This document shows, piece by piece, positions 36,901-45,221 of a stretch of 64,000 nt of DNA. Where the stretch lies: positions 372,001 to 436,000 of the forward strand of contig NZ_PPED02000001.1 of assembly GCF_002899825.2 (NCBI RefSeq), read 5' to 3'. Positions within the stretch are counted from its first letter, which is position 1, and each line of letters begins with the position of its first letter. The DNA is from Chryseobacterium phosphatilyticum. GTDB taxonomy: Bacteria > Bacteroidota > Bacteroidia > Flavobacteriales > Weeksellaceae. The notes beneath the pieces were generated by a model. It saw only the letters and a list, made by a program, of their open reading frames with translations. It was not told where the DNA came from and made no database searches. Position numbers and translations under genes: made by a program.

Positions 36901-38094
36901 TTATTTTTCAATAACCATTTTCCTGGTCGTATTACCTTTATCAGTTTTTATGGTCACTGTATACACTCCATTTTTCAGGCCAGACACATTTATCTTATCC
37001 TGATTGGCAATATTCAAGATCCTATTTCCTGCCATATCATTAATCTCGATGCTGAATGATTTTTCCTTTTGAAACATTTCTACCATAAGGGTATCCTTAG
37101 CGGGATTAGGATAGATTTTTATAGCATCCAATGATTTCTGATTTGTTATTTCAGCGGTACTTAAATTATTAGCATCGGTAGAGGCCACGGCGAAATGTTG
37201 TAATGCTCCCACTGCAGCTTTGCCTACTTTGAAAACATAAACAGGATCTATATTGGTAAGAGTATCATTTACAGTATGCTCATTATTACTTTTTATTTTT
37301 TCATAAAATCCGGTGATGGTATATCCTTTAGCTTCAAAAGGCATATAGTCAGAACTGTAAGCATAAGAAATTGAAGTTTGAAGAGGAGAGTAGAGTCCGG
37401 TGCATGTTGCCAGTTCCTGAGTTGCTGTATTGGAAGCTGCATTATTTGAAGATATCCCACCGGTATCTCTTTCACAGGTAATAGTTGTATTCTGGTTTCC
37501 TATTTTCCCACCTACCTGATCAATATTAATGACAAGTTTTATATCCAGCTGACGAGTATTTCCCTGATAGGCAATATTGTCTGCATAGTGATAACTGCCT
37601 TCCAGTCCTTGTTCTTCCCCTGAAAAATGGATGAATTTTATAGAATACTCTGTAGGAACATCTTTTAATATCCTTGCAGCTTCTAAAAGGATAGAAGTTC
37701 CGCTGCCATTGTCACTAACTCCCGGTCCGACAATGGTATCGTAATGCCCACAGATAATAACATATTTATCAGGATAAAGGGTGCCTGTCTTAGTAATCAC
37801 AAGATTCGTTCCGTAGGTCGTCGTTGAACCATTAACAAAACTGAAAGGATCTTCTACCATCTGATTGGCAGTATATCCATAGGAAAGATATTTGTTCTTC
37901 AACCAGTTTAGGGTATTGGCGTTTTCAGTGGAACCTGTCGTCTTCACTCCAAGATCAGAAAATTCCTGAAGGTTGTTACTGATATTGGTCTGAGTTACCA
38001 TATCTGCTCTTTGTTTATAAGCCTGAATAAGACTCTGGGCAGCAATATTTTGTGTAATAACAGATGTTAATAAAAAAGCAGCGATTTTTTTCAT
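36901..38094 (-). CDS. M28 family secreted metallopeptidase with T9SS tail (copy 3)
   Basis: A 397-residue paralogue with the same layout: signal peptide (MKKIAAFLLTSVITQNIAAQ), M28 catalytic domain and T9SS tail (IYPNPAKDTLMVEMFQKEKS, then KNGVYTVTIKTDKGN). Ligands are kept (CGHYDT, GVSDNGSG, SGEEQG, IDQVGG, NNEHTVNDT). It is the most diverged copy: a Ser/Thr-rich insertion FVNGSTTTYG before the first ligand strand, and different loops (SYAYSSDYMPFEAKGYTITG) that line the substrate pocket in the sister copies. It may therefore differ in specificity. First gene of the array, 264 nt from rplT. Confidence 0.92.
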   Translation of the reverse strand: MKKIAAFLLTSVITQNIAAQSLIQAYKQRADMVTQTNISNNLQEFSDLGVKTTGSTENANTLNWLKNKYLSYGYTANQMVEDPFSFVNGSTTTYGTNLVITKTGTLYPDKYVIICGHYDTIVGPGVSDNGSGTSILLEAARILKDVPTEYSIKFIHFSGEEQGLEGSYHYADNIAYQGNTRQLDIKLVINIDQVGGKIGNQNTTITCERDTGGISSNNAASNTATQELATCTGLYSPLQTSISYAYSSDYMPFEAKGYTITGFYEKIKSNNEHTVNDTLTNIDPVYVFKVGKAAVGALQHFAVASTDANNLSTAEITNQKSLDAIKIYPNPAKDTLMVEMFQKEKSFSIEINDMAGNRILNIANQDKINVSGLKNGVYTVTIKTDKGNTTRKMVIEK

Positions 38095-38302
38095 TTCTAT
38101 ACCTAACTTATTTTTTGATTGCTAATATACCAAATAATCACCGTTTTATGATGTAAAATATGAATCAATTGGCTTGGTTTAAATGAATAATCAATTTGCT
38201 AGAATTTTATTCTATAAATATGTTTTATAATAATGTAAAACTTCAATTATTGAGTGATATGTGTTTATTTTTTTAATCAATGCATTATGATGCAGGATAT
38301 AA

Positions 38303-38331
38303 TGAAAAATCCCGGGCAAAGCCCGGGACTA
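38303..38331 (-). terminator. Terminator of rpmI-rplT
   Basis: Perfect stem CCCGGGC (38311-38317) / GCCCGGG (38321-38327), loop of 3 nt; read on the minus strand it ends in a T-run. It is about 30 nt past the rplT stop. Confidence 0.85.
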
Positions 38332-38358
38332 TATTGATAACAAAAATAGTATTCTACA

Positions 38359-38703
38359 TTATTTTACTTGATCTACAACAGCTTTGAAAGCTTCAGGGTG
38401 ATTCATTGCTAAATCTGCTAAAACTTTTCTGTTAAGCTCAATGTTGTTCTTTTTAAGAGCTCCCATAAACTGAGAGTAAGACATTCCATGCTCTCTTGTT
38501 CCCGCATTGATACGAGTGATCCAAAGTGCTCTGAAGTTTCTCTTTTTCTCTTTTCTTCCACGGTAAGCATATTGCATTGCTTTTTCTACCGCGTTTTTAG
38601 CTACAGTCCAAACGTTCTTTCTTCTACCGAAAAAACCTTTAGCTTGCTTAAAAATTTTCTTTCTGCGAGCTCTTGAAGCTACTGCATTTACTGATCTTGG
38701 CAT
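38359..38703 (-). CDS. rplT: 50S ribosomal protein L20
   Basis: A 114-residue basic protein with the L20 signature [20 protein letters not shown], then [20 protein letters not shown] and [20 protein letters not shown]. Length agrees with the family (about 115-118). L20 nucleates 50S assembly on 23S rRNA and in other bacteria represses its own operon. It lies 122 nt downstream of rpmI, in the usual order rpmI-rplT on the minus strand. It has no thrS and infC immediately upstream, as is usual; those genes are 13.7 kb away. Confidence 0.98.
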   Translation of the reverse strand: MPRSVNAVASRARRKKIFKQAKGFFGRRKNVWTVAKNAVEKAMQYAYRGRKEKKRNFRALWITRINAGTREHGMSYSQFMGALKKNNIELNRKVLADLAMNHPEAFKAVVDQVK

Positions 38704-38825
38704 AATTTAAATTGTTTTTTTGAAATGTGCGACAATCTGTTTCATTGTACTTAGCTGCTCCATTTCAGGGTTAAAATGTTGAATTTGTTTTGAATTCTTA
38801 TAAACCGAATATAGATTTATAAAAA

Positions 38826-39023
38826 CTACTTAATTGCTAATTGACGTTGAACGCTTTTCTCATCCACTTTAGCTACGTAAGAAGTAGTAGTAAGATTTCT
38901 CTTCTGCTTAGTTTCTTTCTTAGTTAAGATGTGGCTTTTGTAAGCGTTTTTTCTTTTGATCTTACCAGATCCGGTAAGAGCAAAACGTTTCTTAGCACCT
39001 GATTTCGTTTTTAATTTTGGCAT
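38826..39023 (-). CDS. rpmI: 50S ribosomal protein L35
   Basis: A 65-residue, very basic protein starting [20 protein letters not shown], typical of L35, with [20 protein letters not shown] in the centre. Complete and of usual length. It leads a two-gene unit with rplT. The -7 element at 39099-39106 and a short leader hairpin at 39071-39087 lie in its 5' region. Confidence 0.97.
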   Translation of the reverse strand: MPKLKTKSGAKKRFALTGSGKIKRKNAYKSHILTKKETKQKRNLTTTSYVAKVDEKSVQRQLAIK

Positions 39024-39070
39024 TGTTCTGCTTTTTTATTGTTTTTGTTATCAATATCTGTTTTGGTTAC

Positions 39071-39087
39071 TCCTAAGGACGTTAGGA
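39071..39087 (-). promoter_or_regulatory. rpmI leader hairpin, possible autoregulatory site
   Basis: A short stem of six pairs, TCCTAA (39071-39076) / TTAGGA (39082-39087), with loop GGACG, in the transcribed leader of rpmI-rplT. L20 is known in other bacteria to bind leader RNA. Here that role is only a suggestion from position. Confidence 0.35.
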
Positions 39088-39098
39088 ATAATTGGGTG

Positions 39099-39106
39099 CA
39101 AAGATA
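39099..39106 (-). promoter_or_regulatory. rpmI-rplT promoter, -7 element (TATCTTTG on minus strand)
   Basis: Exact TAnnTTTG match about 80 nt ahead of rpmI. It shows that rpmI-rplT can be transcribed independently of infC and thrS. Confidence 0.65.
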
Positions 39107-39152
39107 CAAAAAAAATCAATCCGATCTTCCATAATCTGTAATTTTATCGCAT

Positions 39153-39728
39153 CTATAGACGAACTGTAATATCTTCAATATCCAATTGGAAGACATCATT
39201 GATATTTTGATTATTTCCTCCCAGAACAAATTTAATTCGATGCCCCGAGTAACCAAATATATCTTTTTTTGAAAATAACTGAAGTTTCATATGAGGATCA
39301 CTCACATGAAAGTCAACCGTTTTATTGGTATTCCAAAGAGGAATTCCATTGTTATAAATGACCATATTTCCATCGTGCTGGGCAATAAGTTGAGTAAAAC
39401 CACCCTCAGGTTTATAGCTGTTAGAACTCCATAATACAGAAGTGCGATTGGATTCGATTTTGTATAATACAAGATTGTTATCATATTGCATGACAAGCTG
39501 GTATTTTATGCCTTGGTCTTCTAAAGTAATGGCTTGCCCTGCATTTAATACGGAAGGGTGATATACTTCCTTAATGAACTTTACAGTTGTAGTACCAACA
39601 CTTAAAGCGGTATCTTCGTTTACTGCAATTTGTTTTTGAAAGGGAATTATATCATCACGAGTTTCATCCTGTGCACAAGATGCCAATAGCATCGAAAGAC
39701 TTAACAAAGTCATTAATTTTGTTTTCAT
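39153..39728 (-). CDS. Bulb-type (B_lectin) lectin lipoprotein
   Basis: A 191-residue lipoprotein. The lipobox LLASC puts the anchor at Cys18, followed by AQDETRDD, an acidic surface-export signal. Residues about 50-140 contain two exact QxDxNxVxY motifs, Q81-Y89 (QYDNNLVLY) and Q117-Y125 (QHDGNMVIY), the mannose-binding signature of monocot bulb lectins, each followed by the strand pattern VLWSSN or PLWNTN; a third, degenerate copy may follow near 149. In bacteria such domains occur in mannose-binding proteins and lectin-like bacteriocins. A surface carbohydrate-binding lipoprotein is the supported reading; bacteriocin activity is speculative. Its own promoter lies at 39749-39780. Confidence 0.85.
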   Translation of the reverse strand: MKTKLMTLLSLSMLLASCAQDETRDDIIPFQKQIAVNEDTALSVGTTTVKFIKEVYHPSVLNAGQAITLEDQGIKYQLVMQYDNNLVLYKIESNRTSVLWSSNSYKPEGGFTQLIAQHDGNMVIYNNGIPLWNTNKTVDFHVSDPHMKLQLFSKKDIFGYSGHRIKFVLGGNNQNINDVFQLDIEDITVRL

Positions 39729-39748
39729 AGGTTATTTGTTTGAAGCTG

Positions 39749-39780
39749 CAAATGTAAATTTAAATATATTAAATCACAAA
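39749..39780 (-). promoter_or_regulatory. Promoter of the lectin lipoprotein gene
   Basis: On the minus strand, -33 TTTG (39777-39780), a 20-nt spacer and -7 TACATTTG (39749-39756), a full consensus. About 20 nt lie between the -7 and the start codon. Confidence 0.7.
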
Positions 39781-39842
39781 CTAAAGAGATAAAATAATTA
39801 AATAAATCCTTATTTAATGGGTGTTTAATATTGTTATAAAAG

Positions 39843-39856
39843 ACACTTTAAAGTGT
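39843..39856. promoter_or_regulatory. 14-bp perfect palindrome
   Basis: ACACTTTAAAGTGT is a perfect palindrome without a loop, 115 nt upstream of the lectin gene start and just ahead of the hydrolase terminator. It is a possible dimer-binding operator; a role as terminator is less likely because no loop exists. Confidence 0.3.
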
Positions 39857-39862
39857 TTTAAA

Positions 39863-39898
39863 TAAAAAATCCACAATCAATATGACTGTGGATTTTTT
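39863..39898. terminator. Terminator of the alpha/beta hydrolase gene
   Basis: Stem AAAATCCACA / TGTGGATTTT around 11 nt, with T-runs both sides; it follows the stop of the minus-strand gene at 39918. Confidence 0.8.
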
Positions 39899-39917
39899 AT
39901 ATTATACGCAATATAAA

Positions 39918-40739
39918 TTATGACTGAATAAATGCTAACAGATCTTTGTTGATTGTTTCGGCTTCTGTGGTAGGCATCCCATGCGGAAAACCAGGGTAAG
40001 AAATAAGCTGACCGTTTTTAAGCAGGGTGGCTGCTACTTTTCCTGTTGTTTCAAAAGGAACAATCTGATCATCCTCACCATGCATTACCAATACAGGAAC
40101 CTCTACACTCTTAAGATCATCTGTGAAATCAGTTTCAGAGAATGCTTTTACACAATCGTAATGAGCTTTGATAGAGCCACTCATTCCTTGTCTCCACCAA
40201 TTTCTCTGGATTCCGTCTGAAACTTTAGCTCCTTCTCGGTTGTATCCATAAAAAGGGAAGGTGATATCAAAGAAAAACTGTGATCTGTGTTTAGCAGTAT
40301 TATTTCTGATATCATCAAAAACTGAAATAGGAACTCCATTCGGATTATTCTCATTCTGAACCATGATCGGGGTTACTGCACTCACCAAAACAGCTTTAGC
40401 AACTCTTCCGTTGCCGTGTTTTGCCACATATCGGATAACTTCTCCGCCACCGGTAGAGTGCCCCACGTGAATAACATCTTTTAAGTCTAATGCTTCAACA
40501 ATTTCCGCAACATCAGACGCATAGGTATCCATATCATGTCCGTAAGGTGTCTGTTCGGATCTTCCATGTCCTCTTCTGTCATGAGCGATTACCCGGTATC
40601 CCTGTTCCAGGAAGAAAAACATTTGTGCATCCCAATCATCACTTGATAATGGCCATCCATGGTGAAAGAAAATAGTTTTTCCTTTTCCCCAATCTTTGTA
40701 GTAAATCTCTGTTCCGTCTTTCAATGTAAGTGTGCTCAT
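39918..40739 (-). CDS. Alpha/beta hydrolase, cofactor-free haloperoxidase type
   Basis: A 273-residue alpha/beta hydrolase. The triad is Ser95 in VGHSTGGGE, Asp224 in MHGEDDQIVP and His253 in GFPHGM; the oxyanion region is HHGWPLSSDDW. GHSTGGGE and RGHGRSEQTPYGHDM mark the family named non-heme haloperoxidases, which act in practice as esterases or perhydrolases. The native substrate is unknown. It starts 30 nt after a promoter-like element at 40790-40797 and ends at the terminator 39863-39898, so it is a single-gene unit. The lipoprotein gene 41041 is divergent from it across 301 bp. Confidence 0.95.
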   Translation of the reverse strand: MSTLTLKDGTEIYYKDWGKGKTIFFHHGWPLSSDDWDAQMFFFLEQGYRVIAHDRRGHGRSEQTPYGHDMDTYASDVAEIVEALDLKDVIHVGHSTGGGEVIRYVAKHGNGRVAKAVLVSAVTPIMVQNENNPNGVPISVFDDIRNNTAKHRSQFFFDITFPFYGYNREGAKVSDGIQRNWWRQGMSGSIKAHYDCVKAFSETDFTDDLKSVEVPVLVMHGEDDQIVPFETTGKVAATLLKNGQLISYPGFPHGMPTTEAETINKDLLAFIQS

Positions 40740-41040
40740 AAGTTTTTTTTTATGATTAATAAAATAGTGTATTTGCTTTTTTATAATGACAAATGTAGAT
40801 CGAATATCTACAGGAGATATTGATCTAAGATAATATATTGATTAAAATATATCAACACCAAAAGGCATCATTAACGTTAATTTAACAACAGGTATAGAGG
40901 AAATAATTCTACACAATCAATTTTCATAAAATATCAAAAAAAATAGCAACCTATCAACGGAAATATGGCTGATAATCGGGATTGTATAATCCTTTTCATC
41001 TTTCTAATATTGACAAATACGATCAATAAAAAACCGGAGT
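40740..41040. other. Intergenic region of 301 bp between divergent genes
   Basis: No gene seen. On the minus strand a TACATTTG element at 40790-40797 probably drives the hydrolase gene (about 51 nt before its start). No exact -7 element found for the plus-strand gene at 41041. Confidence 0.6.
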
Positions 41041-42522
41041 ATGAAAACAATAGTATGCAGCATCCTTTTTATGCTGACTTCAGCTACAGCTTGCACACAG
41101 GATAAAAAAGACAACTTTTCATCGCTTTCATCAAAATCCGGAACGATCAATAGTATTCCTTTTTTAACGAAGCAGAATGATTTTATGTATGTGGATAAAA
41201 TAAATTTGAAGCCTGTCACTGACCAAAAGTATAAAAGTGCATCCCTATTTACTTCTACAGGATTTGCCGTTGTGGTAAATGAAAAAAATGAATATGCAGT
41301 GATCAATGAAAGTGGAAAAACAATATTGGGTTTTTCTGTTGAGGAGATCAATATAAATGAGGTCAACGGGCTTACATTCTATAAAAAAAATATCGAATAC
41401 GAAAAGAAAATGCCTGCCTGGAAATGGGAATGGAATATCCTGGGAAGCGGTATCAAGAAGGAGCAAACATACCATAAAATTGAAATCGGCGTGGCAGAAA
41501 CCAAACAGGTTTTACTCCGCGAAGACATTCCTTATCTGGAAGATAATTATGATCTTAACTTTGTGTCTGTTGATGAAAACCACATTTTTTGGAATGGCAG
41601 CCTTTTCAAAATCAACCAAGGTAAGCTACATAGAATCGAAAACAATATTGCTGAATTATTAGAGAATAAACGCTTTATAAAAGCTTCAGGCTCCGCTTTT
41701 TCTATAAACGAATTGGATGAGAAAAAAGCGGTTCATGGCAGATTGAACGGCACAGAAAGATTTTCAATAAAATATGGAAAAGAAACCATAATACTGAAAG
41801 ATGTTAACAAAGAACGGTATGAACCTGAAGTTCCTAAGCTGTTGGTGAATGACAAAACCAAAGATGTATATCCTTTTCCTCAATATGAAAAAGTATTTCC
41901 GAAAGAAATTGTAAAGGCAACCCCCTCACAGATTGATTTTATCAAAAAAACTTCTCTGGTGTATTCTATCACCAATTCACCTTATTTTTTGCTGGGAGTT
42001 TTTAATTACGATCATGATGTTTGGGCGTATAATTGGCTCTATATCGATACCGAAGGGAATATCACAGATTCTATTGGGACCTGCCATTTTAAAGTTCTGG
42101 ATCAGGTAGGTCATCTGATCTGGCCCGACAGAAAAATGATTTTACCCGATCAGTTTATTAATAAAGACTGGAAGTTTGGAAAAATAAACTCTTATCGGGG
42201 CATGAATGATTTATATCTTATTCCTATAGAAGATGGAAAACAATTGAGAACAAAAGGCCTCTGGAACAGCAATAAAAATAGCTGGGAGATCAAACCCGAA
42301 TACAAAGATATTTTAGTTTTGGACACTGAAAAACAAATTTATGCACTTCAGAAAGGGCAGGATGAATTATATACTCTTTTTGACAATAAGATAAAAAAAA
42401 GGATCGGGTCAAAAGCTTATCTGTCCATTAATTCCGATGGTCTGGTGAATGTTAAACTTGATTCAGGGCAGAACATGTATTACTATATTGACATATATTC
42501 AGGAAAAGAATACAAAGAATGA
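41041..42522 (+). CDS. WG-repeat-like lipoprotein, unknown function
   Basis: A 493-residue lipoprotein with signal MKTIVCSILFMLTSATAC (Cys18), then a Lys/Ser-rich linker. Segments such as NEYAVINESGKTILG and KGLWNSNKNSWEIKPEYKDI resemble WG/KWG repeats, short beta units common in Bacteroidota surface proteins. The repeats are degenerate and the central part (about 170-330) is not recognised. The function is unknown; an outer-membrane or cell-surface binding role is a guess. It is the first of a run of same-direction genes from 41.0 to 45.2 kb, mostly exported. Confidence 0.8.
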   Translation: MKTIVCSILFMLTSATACTQDKKDNFSSLSSKSGTINSIPFLTKQNDFMYVDKINLKPVTDQKYKSASLFTSTGFAVVVNEKNEYAVINESGKTILGFSVEEININEVNGLTFYKKNIEYEKKMPAWKWEWNILGSGIKKEQTYHKIEIGVAETKQVLLREDIPYLEDNYDLNFVSVDENHIFWNGSLFKINQGKLHRIENNIAELLENKRFIKASGSAFSINELDEKKAVHGRLNGTERFSIKYGKETIILKDVNKERYEPEVPKLLVNDKTKDVYPFPQYEKVFPKEIVKATPSQIDFIKKTSLVYSITNSPYFLLGVFNYDHDVWAYNWLYIDTEGNITDSIGTCHFKVLDQVGHLIWPDRKMILPDQFINKDWKFGKINSYRGMNDLYLIPIEDGKQLRTKGLWNSNKNSWEIKPEYKDILVLDTEKQIYALQKGQDELYTLFDNKIKKRIGSKAYLSINSDGLVNVKLDSGQNMYYYIDIYSGKEYKE

Positions 42523-42672
42523 TATAAGGAGATGGAAGCTCTGTTATTCCTGGTTTCAGATTTTTGCTTTTTATTATTTAGGTTAAAACCTGAGAAAGAA
42601 GTACAACAAACTAAAAGTTCCTCCAGCTTCAAACTTCCAGCCATCATAATTTCAACATTAACTATCAAAAAC

Positions 42673-42894
42673 ATGCTTTCATCCGCAGATTTACACCTTG
42701 AAAAACTTTTAATTCTCACTGTTCTTACTATTTTTTTTGGAGCAGGATTTTTTTGCACACTCATTATTTTTATTATTAATTCTGTAAGAAAGAAAAAGAA
42801 AAATGGACTTTATTATGTTCTTTACTTTCTCTTTTCCGGAATTCTTATACTGGTTTTGGCGGCATTTTATTTTTATACGATGTTACTTAAATAG
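42673..42894 (+). CDS. Small two-helix membrane protein
   Basis: A 73-residue protein with two membrane helices (LLILTVLTIFFGAGFFCTLI and YYVLYFLFSGILILVLAAFY) joined by a basic loop (NSVRKKKKNG). I chose ATG 42673; the frame is open further upstream to 42532, but that stretch reads like the AT-rich noncoding lead-in and has no proper start context. Function unknown. It sits 150 nt after the WG-repeat lipoprotein gene and 115 nt before the next. Confidence 0.5.
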   Translation: MLSSADLHLEKLLILTVLTIFFGAGFFCTLIIFIINSVRKKKKNGLYYVLYFLFSGILILVLAAFYFYTMLLK

Positions 42895-43009
42895 ATAAGC
42901 ATCTATCTCCTCTGAAGCCTATGCAAAAAATAAAATTAGAAGCATTAAACCTGATGTAAGACAAGTTATATGCTTTAAGATTTAAATAATACATTAAAAT
43001 ATTACAACT

Positions 43010-43642
43010 ATGAATTTTAGAAAACTGCTGCCTGTGGCTGCGTGTGTGATGAGTATATCTTCTTTTGCACAAATAAGAACAGGAGTATATTTTTCTTCAG
43101 ATAAAAAATACAAAGAGATTATTGAAGAGGTAGGAAATCCGTTACCAGGAAATCCGGTGATGATTGTACAGGCATTTGTCCCTAATCATGGAAGTTATAT
43201 TTGGTTTTTAAATGAAAGCAAAGCTAAAAATCTCACTTATCCTGACAATAATCCAAAAGATTTGCACTCGGGTATTTTTCTGGAGGATCATGGTGGATTG
43301 CTTCCAAAAATAACTTTTAAAGATTTTGCACGAGCTCTCTCACAACCTGGATATATGATCAACTTCTGTGAAATCGGGGATGCAAACAAAGATGGTTTTC
43401 CTGAATTCTATCTCACTTATTTTGAAGAATCAGACGGATTGGATGCCAAACCATTGAAAGTGATTGTATACACAAGCTTAGATGAAAAAACATTTTCGAA
43501 ATCAAAAATTACAGGTTGGATTCCATTTCAGGAAGAGGATGCGTATCGTGAGGTCAAGGATGAGAATTTCAAATTATTGCCAAAAGAAATAAGGTTGAAA
43601 GCGGAAAGAATAGTAAAAGAAGCTAGAAAGAGAATACACTGA
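43010..43642 (+). CDS. Secreted protein with EF-hand-like loop, unknown function
   Basis: A 210-residue exported protein; signal peptide MNFRKLLPVAACVMSISSFA, cleavage before QIRTG. In the middle, GDANKDGFPEFYLTYFEESD, around residues 124-145, has the DxNxDGxxE spacing of a calcium-binding EF-hand-like or dockerin-like loop followed by a strand. The C-terminal third is basic and helical (PKEIRLKAERIVKEARKR). I do not recognise the family with certainty. No enzyme motif seen. Surrounded by other secreted and lipoprotein genes. Confidence 0.8.
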   Translation: MNFRKLLPVAACVMSISSFAQIRTGVYFSSDKKYKEIIEEVGNPLPGNPVMIVQAFVPNHGSYIWFLNESKAKNLTYPDNNPKDLHSGIFLEDHGGLLPKITFKDFARALSQPGYMINFCEIGDANKDGFPEFYLTYFEESDGLDAKPLKVIVYTSLDEKTFSKSKITGWIPFQEEDAYREVKDENFKLLPKEIRLKAERIVKEARKRIH

Positions 43643-43729
43643 AATCATTAAAAAACCACGGATATCAGGGATATTTTTATCCGGCACCATTGAGTATTTT
43701 TGACTCACATATTTATTAAAAATAAAGTG

Positions 43730-44257
43730 GTGAAAAAAAGCCTGGTTTTAATGTCATTTTTAGCCTTTTCGGGCTGTAAAACTGATGCCCGAAAATTGAG
43801 AATTTCCACCATTTATACTGAGCCTGAAAGAGTTGTTAAAGAGGTTCCGGAAACGGATAAGATTCAAACGTATACAACCCGTCAGGAAGTTACAGAGCGT
43901 CTTAATCCCATGATTTTAATGCTTTCCAAAACTGGTAAAATCTTAAAATTTCGGATACAGGGAAACATAAGCTCCGGAGGACATATAATTAATCAGATTG
44001 AGAAAATCCGTTTCGAAAAAGGAAAACAAAATGGCAATTCCATAACGCTGAAATATTATACTGAGATTACCAGAAAGTCAGGTAAAGAAAGTGCTGGTGT
44101 ATCAGGGTATAACTATACAAAAGATGAAATCTATACAGTACCTGATGATGTTAAAGTAATAAAAGTTGAATTGTATGAGGATCAAATAAATAAGGCACCG
44201 GATAAGTATATAAAGCTCATCGCTCAGCAGACCTTTAACTTTTTTACAAAAATATAA
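43730..44257 (+). CDS. Lipoprotein, unknown function
   Basis: About 175 residues. I start at GTG 43730 (VKKSLVLMSFLAFSGC) because this gives a proper lipobox with Cys16; the frame is open from a TTG at 43700, which would add ten non-hydrophobic residues. After the Cys comes KTDARKLR, then beta-rich sequence. It resembles the neighbouring small lipoproteins in size and position but not in sequence. Function unknown. Confidence 0.7.
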   Translation: MKKSLVLMSFLAFSGCKTDARKLRISTIYTEPERVVKEVPETDKIQTYTTRQEVTERLNPMILMLSKTGKILKFRIQGNISSGGHIINQIEKIRFEKGKQNGNSITLKYYTEITRKSGKESAGVSGYNYTKDEIYTVPDDVKVIKVELYEDQINKAPDKYIKLIAQQTFNFFTKI

Positions 44258-44329
44258 CTTTTATAGCCTTCTTTTTTACTCGTGATTAAATGAGAACTTC
44301 TTATTTCGAACAAACACGATAACACACGT

Positions 44330-44467
44330 ATGGGTAAAAACAATAACAAAATAAAATTGAGTGAAGAAGAAGCTATAAAAGCAATAACTGATCTTGACGG
44401 GATTGTCATTCAATCGATACAAAAAAGTTACTTCGCGGGAGAAGCAGAGAGTCAGAAACATGATTAA
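44330..44467 (+). CDS. Possible small protein, 45 aa
   Basis: A short ORF, MGKNNNKIKLSEEEAIKAIT then DLDGIVIQSIQKSYFAGEAE, SQKHD. It is charged, amphipathic and helical, unlike random AT-rich translation. It falls in the 320-bp gap between two lipoprotein genes, with no visible promoter. It could be a small cytosolic protein or chance. I give it moderate-to-low weight. Confidence 0.35.
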   Translation: MGKNNNKIKLSEEEAIKAITDLDGIVIQSIQKSYFAGEAESQKHD

Positions 44468-44578
44468 GCGTCTATTAACGAAAAAGTGAATGAAACAATG
44501 GCATAGATCGGAGGTTTATTATCTTCCGGATTTTCTCTTACCATCAAACTTTAGAACCGTTTTTAATAAAATGATCTG

Positions 44579-45031
44579 ATGAAAAATACTTATCCTTTTC
44601 TATTGTTGAGTACTGCTTTGCTGGCGCTTTTCAGCTGCAAAGATCCCGGAAGAAAAAAAACAAACTTTCCGAATGAGCTGAAAAACACCCGTTGGATTGT
44701 TGATTCTGGAGGTCTTGTCAGTCCGGAAGGTGAAAAAACGTATTATATGTCGAAAAGAATAGATACGGCAATAATTCTCAATTTTCATGCGATAGACTTT
44801 TTGGATGGAGAAAAATTTAAAAGTTATGATGCCTGGGAATGTGGAAATGATTGTTTTACAGAAGTACATGGCAGATATTATTTTACGGAAGTTCATCAGG
44901 TAAAAATGGAGGTTGACAGTATTCGTAAATGGGGAACCTGTGACACTCCAACACAGATTTTTAAGCCGGCAAAAGACATGACTTTTGATATCATGAAAGA
45001 AAAAGGACAGCTGAAATTCATAAGAAAATAA
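44579..45031 (+). CDS. Lipoprotein, unknown function
   Basis: A 150-residue lipoprotein, signal MKNTYPFLLLSTALLALFSC with Cys20. The mature part has WIVDSGGLVSPEGEK, then AWECGNDCF and GTCDTPTQIF, the Cys residues of which may form disulfides in the periplasm. The sequence looks beta-rich and of the small-ligand-binding type, but no family is recognised. It precedes the sensor kinase gene by about 190 nt, which includes a small ORF. Confidence 0.8.
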   Translation: MKNTYPFLLLSTALLALFSCKDPGRKKTNFPNELKNTRWIVDSGGLVSPEGEKTYYMSKRIDTAIILNFHAIDFLDGEKFKSYDAWECGNDCFTEVHGRYYFTEVHQVKMEVDSIRKWGTCDTPTQIFKPAKDMTFDIMKEKGQLKFIRK

Positions 45032-45032
45032 A

Positions 45033-45161
45033 ATGCAGATGACTTATATTCATAGTAGACTTTTGAAATCGGAAGTTTTGGAGCCGGAAGAAATTTCTAA
45101 TGTAAACAGCTTCCTTCTTCCTGACTATTCAACCCAAGAACAGGGCGTCGGAATTGATTAG
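45033..45161 (+). CDS. Possible small protein, 42 aa
   Basis: An ORF starting 1 nt after the preceding lipoprotein stop: MQMTYIHSRLLKSEVLEPEE followed by ISNVNSFLLPDYSTQEQGVG. Its composition is protein-like and translational coupling with the upstream gene is possible. No family recognised; could be chance. Confidence 0.3.
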   Translation: MQMTYIHSRLLKSEVLEPEEISNVNSFLLPDYSTQEQGVGID

Positions 45162-45221
45162 CAGTATTTACTTATATTTACGTCCTTTACTATAATACAA
45201 TTTCATAAAGATAAGGGTTTG

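Noticed and set aside
42532..42672. N-terminal extension of the small membrane protein gene
   Set aside because: The extra 47 residues contain a Ser/Pro-rich non-hydrophobic stretch and no start context; the compact two-helix protein begins better at 42673.
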